A stretch of 64,000 nt of DNA from Lewinellaceae bacterium. GTDB lineage: Bacteria; Bacteroidota; Bacteroidia; Chitinophagales; Saprospiraceae. Position 1 is the first letter of the stretch. Each line of letters begins with the position of its first letter. A program made the translations under genes and the position numbers. Under the pieces are notes generated by a model. The model did no database searches. It saw nothing but the letters and a program-made list of their open reading frames with translations, and was not told the origin of the DNA. Location of the stretch: contig JAHELJ010000014.1 in NCBI GenBank assembly GCA_024644235.1, positions 1 to 64,000 on the forward strand, read 5' to 3'. Positions 58,379 to 64,000 of this stretch are shown here, one piece after another.

Positions 58379-59440
58379 ATGCTGAGATCAGTTCGAAAGG
58401 GAGAAGAACTACCGGTAGAACGTTTGCGCTACTTTCTATATGAGCAGGGTCTAATAACAAGTACTTCAGGAGAAATTGAGGTCCGGCAATACTCAAATGG
58501 ATTCTCCAACCTGACTTATCTCCTGAGAATTAACCGGGATGAATTTGTGCTACGCCGGCCACCCCGGGGAGCCGTGAAGAGAGGGCATGACATGAATAGG
58601 GAGTACCGGGTACTTTCCCGCCTGCATGAAGTATTTTCCAAAGCACCGAAAGCCTTCATCTATTGCGAAGATCAAAACCTGATAGGCGCACCCTTTTATC
58701 TCATGGCAAAGGTAGAGGGCATTATCCTCACTGCGCAGGAGGCAGTCCGCCGAAAGATTCCTCCGAATGAATTTTCCACGATCGCAGATCGTTGGTTGAA
58801 GACATTGGTGGAATTGCATCAGGTCGATTTTGAAAAGATCGGATTGGCCGATCTGGGTAAGCCTCAGGGCTATGTTGATCGCCAGGTGCGCAATTGGGGC
58901 AAGCAGTATATCAATGCCGCCACGGAAGACATCCACGAAGCGGATAAACTGATCGCTTGGATGACGGAACACCAGCCCACGGAATACGGCACTAGTTTAA
59001 TTCATAATGACTACAAGTACGACAACGTCGTTTTCACTGACGACACCTGGCAAGACATCCGAGCCGTGCTGGACTGGGAGATGTGCACCCTGGGCGACCC
59101 TTTGATGGACTTAGGTACTTCCCTGGCATACTGGTTTACATCAGCGGATGGTGAGTACATCGTGGAGGGCCTTCCCTCCCCCACCCTGATGCCTGGAAAC
59201 CCACCCCGATCTGAGTTGGTGAAGAAATATGCTTCGCTCACTGGCCGGCCGGTCGACCACCTCGTATTCTACTACGTTTTCGGCCTCTTTAAAATCGCCG
59301 TGATTGTTCAGCAGATATACTACCGTTACCACAAACGACTGACCACCGATCCTCGCTTTGCCCAGCTTAATGTCGCCACTCGACAGTTCTGCCGCATGGG
59401 TTGGCAAGCCGTGCAGAAACAAAGGGTGGAGGATCTGTGA
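58379..59440 (+). CDS. APH-fold phosphotransferase, ACAD10/11 kinase-like
   Basis: The 353-residue protein has the aminoglycoside-phosphotransferase/choline-kinase fold: an FVLRRPPRG strand with the nucleotide-binding region, the catalytic loop LIHNDYKYDNVVF and the metal-binding VLDWEMCTLGDP. This branch, common in fatty-acid clusters, is related to the kinase domain of ACAD10/11 and to bacterial LvaA, which phosphorylates 4-hydroxyacyl-CoA. It is unlikely to be an antibiotic-resistance enzyme. It is divergent from the acyl-CoA dehydrogenase gene, with 104 bp between the starts. Confidence 0.88.
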   Translation: MLRSVRKGEELPVERLRYFLYEQGLITSTSGEIEVRQYSNGFSNLTYLLRINRDEFVLRRPPRGAVKRGHDMNREYRVLSRLHEVFSKAPKAFIYCEDQNLIGAPFYLMAKVEGIILTAQEAVRRKIPPNEFSTIADRWLKTLVELHQVDFEKIGLADLGKPQGYVDRQVRNWGKQYINAATEDIHEADKLIAWMTEHQPTEYGTSLIHNDYKYDNVVFTDDTWQDIRAVLDWEMCTLGDPLMDLGTSLAYWFTSADGEYIVEGLPSPTLMPGNPPRSELVKKYASLTGRPVDHLVFYYVFGLFKIAVIVQQIYYRYHKRLTTDPRFAQLNVATRQFCRMGWQAVQKQRVEDL

Positions 59441-59459
59441 TAATCTTGGTCTCGGTCAA

Positions 59460-59480
59460 CGATAAACGATAAACGATAAA
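59460..59480. repeat. Short tandem repeat CGATAAA
   Basis: Three consecutive 7-bp units of CGATAAA lie in the short gap after the APH-fold kinase gene. No gene or hairpin is associated with them. Confidence 0.7.
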
Positions 59481-59520
59481 GCAGCAAAGGGTAAGAGGTC
59501 TCGGCAATAATGCGCTATGA

Positions 59521-60036
59521 TCACTCTTTTCTGAAAAGAAAGGGAATGACTTGGCTACGAGCCATATCGCTGATGGAGACTTTCAGCTCATTTTCAGAGG
59601 TGCGTTCATATTCGATACGCTGAGGATAATCATGCTGAGGATTTTCAAAAGACCATTTATCAGATTCTGCAGATACTAACCGGAAAGGTACCGGATAAAT
59701 GTTTTCCGATACCTTGGGAATGTAAAAGATGTCGTCGCCCATGGCCACCAGAAGGAGATGCTCTGTAACCAAAGTATCACCGATGGCTGCCCGCACCATA
59801 AATCCATGGCCTTCGAAGGCAGTGGCGCTCACTTGTGACCAGGTCTCTCCATAGGTCCGGTTGTTGGATGTGCGGCTCCAGTCGCCGAGGAGCCAGGTGA
59901 AGGACTGCAGAGGTGTCGTGTCGACTTCCAAAATAACCTGATCAGAATGTGACCAAGATTCAGCGGCCCTGACCGAGCCCGACAGGGCGCAAAAGCAGAG
60001 TAGAAAGATGGACATAGCCGATTGCATGGATTCCAA
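59521..60036 (-). CDS. Secreted DUF6265-like protein
   Basis: The 171-residue protein has a signal peptide (about 1-24, ending VRAAE). The domain starts with FTWLLGDWSR and contains GETWSQ, FEGHGFMVR, a central strand pair and WSFENPQHDYPQRIEYER. This pattern fits the DUF6265 family, whose function is unknown and which resembles small lipocalin-like folds. It stands alone between the kinase gene and a T9SS-type gene. Family assignment is from memory of the pattern. Confidence 0.72.
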   Translation of the reverse strand: MESMQSAMSIFLLCFCALSGSVRAAESWSHSDQVILEVDTTPLQSFTWLLGDWSRTSNNRTYGETWSQVSATAFEGHGFMVRAAIGDTLVTEHLLLVAMGDDIFYIPKVSENIYPVPFRLVSAESDKWSFENPQHDYPQRIEYERTSENELKVSISDMARSQVIPFLFRKE

Positions 60037-60081
60037 AGTAGGAAATAATTGAAGACCGGGCAGCGAGGAGATGCGTATTGG

Positions 60082-61128
60082 TTATCGCTTCACCAATTTG
60101 AATAGCTCCCGGTCAATTTTTACCTGATACACAGCTGGCGCCAGACTTCTTACATCGACATGCGTCTCGTCAATCCCCGCTTTTGAAAGCATCAGTTTAC
60201 CCGTCAAGTCAAATATTTCCATTTCAAAATGGCGACCAGCTGATTCGATGTGGATAAAATCGAAGGCCGGATTGGGATACAATCGTATTGATTCATCGGA
60301 AATTCGGTCGAGACTGGTGGTATTAAAAGATATTCTCGAAATTCTGCCGATTGCTCTTTCGGAAATAAAAAGTTCACTCTCTGTGACTGCCAGTCCATTC
60401 GGTCGATCAAGGCCCGAAGCTAAGGTGGTGACGGTTGGATTCGCTTCGGTGATGTCGATCATCTTGACCGTACCCCCGGCAAACTCGGTGAAATACAAAT
60501 CATCACCCTGAAGAGCCAAAGCCCAGGGACCGGCAATTCCATTCACCACCTCCTCAACCACTTTCGCTGTGTCGGAAAGGTCTACTTTCACAATGCGGTT
60601 GAATCCAAACTCTGCGATATAGAGGTCAGGACCGTTCAAGATCATTCCGCCCGGTCGCACCAGATCGGTGAGGAATTCTTGGGGAGTAGCAAGGCTATCA
60701 TCCAAAGAAATCTTGCTAACTGTTCCCTCATCAAACTGGGCAACATAAAGATCATTTTCATACACTGCCAGACCAGCAGGTTTGCTGATTTCTGTAACGA
60801 CATCGACTCTGTCGTAGGATGTTTCTGACAGATCAACCCGGGTGATCTTGTTTCGCAGGTCTTCGGTGATATACAATTCATCGCCATCCAAGAATAAAAA
60901 TAAGGGGGCTCCATCTACTGGAATCGTATCCTGTATGACCGGTCCTTCATCTAAATCAACTTTTAACAGAAAGCGTTCATCACCTGATTCTCCGATAAGT
61001 AGGTAGTTATTATAAACCACTAGATCCAGAGCCGAATTCAGTCCGGTGATGAAATCCGAAGACTGAGCCTGAGAAGAGAAACAAAGGGTAGTGAATACCG
61101 ATAGAATAACTAGGGCTTGATTTTTCAT
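60082..61128 (-). CDS. Secreted beta-propeller protein with type IX sorting domain
   Basis: The 348-residue protein has a signal peptide (about 1-21, SSQAQ) and about five or six blades of the YVTN/NHL-like type. Repeats are visible as GLAVYENDLYVAQFDEGTV, LNGPDLYIAEFGFNRI, LQGDDLYFTEFAGGTV and VTESELFISERAIGRI. A C-terminal T9SS sorting domain (about 280-348) shows RLYPNPAFDFIHIES and a basic tail. The protein should be exported and processed at the outer membrane. Ligand or activity is unknown. Confidence 0.88.
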   Translation of the reverse strand: MKNQALVILSVFTTLCFSSQAQSSDFITGLNSALDLVVYNNYLLIGESGDERFLLKVDLDEGPVIQDTIPVDGAPLFLFLDGDELYITEDLRNKITRVDLSETSYDRVDVVTEISKPAGLAVYENDLYVAQFDEGTVSKISLDDSLATPQEFLTDLVRPGGMILNGPDLYIAEFGFNRIVKVDLSDTAKVVEEVVNGIAGPWALALQGDDLYFTEFAGGTVKMIDITEANPTVTTLASGLDRPNGLAVTESELFISERAIGRISRISFNTTSLDRISDESIRLYPNPAFDFIHIESAGRHFEMEIFDLTGKLMLSKAGIDETHVDVRSLAPAVYQVKIDRELFKLVKR

Positions 61129-61184
61129 GACTTGATAAAGATAAGACCGTGATTAAGGGCAATCAAGGTATGAAGCCCTAAAGA

Positions 61185-63605
61185 CTAATCATTATCACTA
61201 GAGTTAATTCTAAAAGATTGTTCCATTTTCTGCTGCAACGCTTCGATAGCTGCCTGCTGGGCGTCGAGCACCTCAGTCATATTCTGTTGAAAGAATGTAT
61301 TTTCCTCTTTAAGACTTTTGTTTTCCTCTTGCAATGCTTCAATCATGGCCTGCTGCTCTTTCACAGCATTCACTAGGAGTACTCCAATCCGGTCATACTT
61401 CACCCCTTCTACCTCTCCATCATCACTATGAATGACAAGTAAGGGTTCCACCTTAGCTACCTCCTCGGCTATTAGGCCCAAATCTTTTTCACCGGACTCT
61501 TTCCAGCGGAAATCTACCGGCTGCAATTTTGAAATCAACTGCAATCCCGAAGTATTCTTCTCAATTTCCTCTTTGTACCGGATCGAAGAAGAGCAAAGGG
61601 TAAGTTCTCCAGTAGTACTATTTCTGCAAACAGTGGCAGCTCCGGCCGTAGCCATTGTGCCCACCGTCATCTTCCCCTCAATAGACAAGTCGCCGACTGG
61701 ATCCAAGTGCATGATCTCGGTCGCAGCACTGTTCCAAAATTCAAACTGCCCTCCTTCCAAGATTTTTAGGATGAGTCGCTTCTGAGAGTCCTTTATCTCA
61801 AAATTACCTTCCTCCCCTCCGTCATCATCCAGCTCGATTATTACTGCATCATTGGAAACCAGGAAAAGATCACTGCTATTTGCGGTAGAGCTTCGGATTA
61901 CTCCATCATCATTTCCTCCAAAGTAATTCGTATTGCCCATGGTGAGGGTGCCATTGATCTGGAGCAGGTCATTGTTAAATTCGCCGTAGATGAGGGGGAT
62001 GTTTGTTGTGGCATTATCGATATATAGCCGGTCATTGACAGCACCATTTCCAAACGTTGGACCAGCATTTGTTCCAAGACATAAATTACGAGAACCAGTA
62101 ATGTTTCTACCTGTGAAATACCCAAAACAACTATTGCCATCTCCGTCTATGTTGCCATCTCCAGCGGCCAAACCAAAGAAACTATTATTACTACCCGTTA
62201 CATTAGAACTCCCAGCCGCTTGACCAAAAAAACTATTAGATACTCCCGACATATTCCCAGTTCCAGCCCCATCCCCAAAAAAACTATTCCAGTTGCCGAA
62301 AGTCAGGTCTTTACCAGCCAGATTACCCAAAACAGTATTACGGCGGTCTGTCGTAATATCTACAAGCCTGCCAGCCTGCTTACCGATATAAATTGAGGTT
62401 GTATCCTCTGGATGGCATACTTCCAAATACCCATTGATACGGGCAAGATTATTGTTAAATTCGCCATAGATCAGCGGGTTGTTCGTGGAATCGTTGTCTA
62501 TAAATAGTCGATCATCTCCTAGACCTTGATCCGAGAGTGGCCCTGACATGGCCCCGATGCACACATTGCCTGAACCTTTTAGGTGAAAACCCGCCTTATA
62601 GCCGAAGTAACTATTTGAACTCCCTAGTGAATCCTGATAACCGGCATCCTTTCCGAAAAAACTATTACGTTCTCCGATAGTGTTTTCCCTACCAGCAGTC
62701 ATACCAAAAAAACTGTTATTACTGCCCGATGTGTTACTGAAACCAGCAGCATGCCCAACAAAACTATTGTTGATTCCGCTGGTGTTTAATTTTCCTGAAC
62801 GATAACCAAAAAAACAATTTAATGACCCACTTTCATTACTTAATCCTGCTTCAACTCCAAAAAAACTATTAGCGCTCCCGGACGTATTTTCCCTACCAGA
62901 GCTCATGCCATAAAAACTGTTTGAAAAACCAATAGTATTACTATAGACAGCCTCAACTCCAAGAAAACTATTAGCGCTTCCAGACGTGTTTTCCCTACCA
63001 GCAGTCACACCAAAAAAACTGTTTGAAAACCCTGTAGTATTACTGAAGCCAGCTGCATGACCAACAAAGCTGTTATTATTTCCAGTTGTATTTAACTTTC
63101 CTGCTCGCTGACCAAAAAAACTATTTTGATATCCAGTGGTATTGCTCAGACCTGTCTCCATGCCAAAAAAACTATTAGCATACCCAGATGTATTTGTAAA
63201 ACCAGCACTCATTCCAAAAAAACTATTGGCACTTCCAGATGTATTTGCAAAACCAGCCCTCATTCCAAAAAAACTGTTCTGAAATGCGGTAGTATTATTA
63301 AGACCGGCGTCTTCGCCATAGAAGCTGTTCTGAAAACCGGTGTTCGTGGATTTCCCTGCATTCTTACCAAAAAAGCTATTGCCTCCGCCGGTGGTCAAAA
63401 CGGCTCCGGCAAAATTTCCCAAGATGGTATTATTACGGACAACTGACGGATCGGTTGTCTTACCCGCTTCACGACCAATATAGATGGACGTGGTATCCTC
63501 CGGATGGTAGACCTCTAAATAGCCTTCGATCTGACTGGTGGTCTGAGCATGGATGGCCCACAACGTTGTGCTGAATATCAAAGCGATCAGGATCAGGATT
63601 TTCAT
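61185..63605 (-). CDS. Adhesin-like 17-residue-repeat protein with C-terminal S74 chaperone domain
   Basis: The 806-residue protein has a signal peptide (about 1-20) and two blocks of 17-residue repeats of the type N-T-S-G-x-x-N-S-F-F-G-x-x-A-G-x-x. There are about 16 repeats in residues 75-347 and about five in residues 430-515. Each block is preceded by a copy of a GYLEV-HPEDTTSIYIG segment. A linker leads to a C-terminal S74 intramolecular chaperone domain (about 670-806) with SSIRYKEEI, FRWKESGEKDLGLIAEEV, YDRIGVLLVNAV and a coiled coil. The Ser-x4-Lys dyad expected for autocleavage is present. The product probably trimerises and forms surface fibres. Confidence 0.85.
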   Translation of the reverse strand: MKILILIALIFSTTLWAIHAQTTSQIEGYLEVYHPEDTTSIYIGREAGKTTDPSVVRNNTILGNFAGAVLTTGGGNSFFGKNAGKSTNTGFQNSFYGEDAGLNNTTAFQNSFFGMRAGFANTSGSANSFFGMSAGFTNTSGYANSFFGMETGLSNTTGYQNSFFGQRAGKLNTTGNNNSFVGHAAGFSNTTGFSNSFFGVTAGRENTSGSANSFLGVEAVYSNTIGFSNSFYGMSSGRENTSGSANSFFGVEAGLSNESGSLNCFFGYRSGKLNTSGINNSFVGHAAGFSNTSGSNNSFFGMTAGRENTIGERNSFFGKDAGYQDSLGSSNSYFGYKAGFHLKGSGNVCIGAMSGPLSDQGLGDDRLFIDNDSTNNPLIYGEFNNNLARINGYLEVCHPEDTTSIYIGKQAGRLVDITTDRRNTVLGNLAGKDLTFGNWNSFFGDGAGTGNMSGVSNSFFGQAAGSSNVTGSNNSFFGLAAGDGNIDGDGNSCFGYFTGRNITGSRNLCLGTNAGPTFGNGAVNDRLYIDNATTNIPLIYGEFNNDLLQINGTLTMGNTNYFGGNDDGVIRSSTANSSDLFLVSNDAVIIELDDDGGEEGNFEIKDSQKRLILKILEGGQFEFWNSAATEIMHLDPVGDLSIEGKMTVGTMATAGAATVCRNSTTGELTLCSSSIRYKEEIEKNTSGLQLISKLQPVDFRWKESGEKDLGLIAEEVAKVEPLLVIHSDDGEVEGVKYDRIGVLLVNAVKEQQAMIEALQEENKSLKEENTFFQQNMTEVLDAQQAAIEALQQKMEQSFRINSSDND
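62050..63385 (-). repeat. 51-bp tandem coding repeats (two blocks)
   Basis: These are the DNA repeats coding the 17-residue units of the S74 protein. The top strand shows the word CCAAAAAAACTATT every 51 bp or so, from about 62560 to 63385 and again from about 62050 to 62300. The regular spacing and open frame show that they are coding and not CRISPR. Confidence 0.85.
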
Positions 63606-63800
63606 AAGTGAGATTTTGGTAATGGAAGATTTATGTCACTATCTCAAATATGCCCTGTTCGAGCTTTGTGCACCATTACATGATTGTGGGATTTTTGGAG
63701 AGTCAGGAGTAGTTAAATGCCACTCAGACTTAAGACAGATTGGAAAACATAGATTTCTCAACTGAATACAAGTAAGGACAGACAGCATGCAAATAGTCAA

Positions 63801-64000
63801 TTAATCCCTGACGCAACGAACCGAAAAACCAAGCCTCTTAACACTGGCGGCTCGGTTTACTTCGCTATTGCTGTAGTACAGGCTGCGGAACCAAGCATTA
63901 CTGCTACTCGACTCTGTACTGCTCCACCAGTCGCCGCGGAAGCCAACCCTCAAGAACGACCCACTGGTACTACGGTAGCCGCCCGGAAGACCTGTAAAGC
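63801..64000 (-). CDS. FISUMP (Fibrobacter succinogenes major paralogous) domain protein, C-terminal end
   Basis: The last 65 codons of a minus-strand gene enter from the window edge and end at TAA 63803-63801. Visible are GLPGGYRSTSGSF, RGDWWSSTESSSSNAW, LYYSNSEVNR and the terminal GFSVRCVRD. This is the typical C-terminal half of the FISUMP domain, usually found in secreted or lipoproteins of Bacteroidota. The 5' part lies outside. It ends 195 bp before the S74-protein gene starts. Confidence 0.85.
   Translation of the reverse strand, partial: FTGLPGGYRSTSGSFLRVGFRGDWWSSTESSSSNAWFRSLYYSNSEVNRAASVKRLGFSVRCVRD

Noticed and set aside
58379-59440. Aminoglycoside resistance gene
   Set aside because: The APH fold is present, but the neighbouring ACAD10/11-like gene points to acyl-CoA metabolism.
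62050-63385. Regular 51-bp repeats resembling a CRISPR array
   Set aside because: The repeats are in frame, code a 17-residue unit and lack constant repeats with unrelated spacers. No cas gene is nearby.

Overview
The window is a chromosomal segment of a Bacteroidota bacterium, most likely a Saprospiria/Lewinella-like lineage (placement below phylum is inference). The evidence is: type IX secretion sorting domains (C-terminal YPNP motifs), TamB, DUF4296, a PhoBR pair without a HAMP domain, a MqnL-type UbiD decarboxylase, a pyrophosphate-type PFK, a FISUMP domain, and several TAnnTTTG -7 promoter elements. Base composition is moderate by eye. I saw no rRNA, tRNA, CRISPR array or transposase.

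Layout. (1) 1-2965, minus: the 5' part of a secreted purple-acid-phosphatase-like protein with thrombospondin type-3 repeats, cut by the window edge. (2) 3101-17760, minus: a surface-polymer locus. Its transcription order is priming sugar-phosphate transferase, Wza, Wzc, Wzy, Wzx, DUF4956 membrane protein, CotH-like/beta-helix protein, VTC domain protein, second CotH-like/beta-helix protein. It has no other glycosyltransferase. (3) 18341-27685: housekeeping and secreted genes (thyA, UbiD-family decarboxylase, Asp-box propeller protein, T9SS cargo, M23 peptidase, folP). (4) 27818-39861: tamB, aroC, mutS2, ndk, nrnA, an FKBP lipoprotein, and prfB with a programmed +1 frameshift. (5) 39862-48425: a minus-strand run with two PFKs of opposite predicted phosphoryl donor, cutA and a BadF-type kinase, then a 3-hydroxyacyl-CoA dehydrogenase, PhoBR, a DUF4296 lipoprotein and SixA. 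(6) 48531-51276, plus: SWIM-finger protein, rlmH, rhomboid protease. (7) 51277-57074: a FtsX/MacB-type permease and a cyclase-TPR gene, bounded by two direct copies of a 154-bp non-coding repeat in repeat-rich intergenic DNA. (8) 57075-59440: a divergent acyl-CoA dehydrogenase / APH-fold kinase pair that matches the two halves of ACAD10/ACAD11. (9) 59521-64000, minus: secreted proteins, including an 806-residue adhesin-like protein of 17-residue repeats with an S74 chaperone domain, and the end of a FISUMP protein.

The most promising biology is the DUF4956-CotH-VTC-CotH module placed directly after the Wzx/Wzy genes. The two CotH-like proteins are membrane anchored and fused to beta-helix domains, and the VTC protein is a predicted polyphosphate-polymerase-fold protein. 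The arrangement suggests phosphate-based modification or anchoring of the exported polymer; this is inference. Other notable signals are the repeat-bounded two-gene segment, the split ACAD11-like pair, a palindrome that puts a -7 element on both strands between divergent genes, and a phosphatase that has lost its GNH motif.
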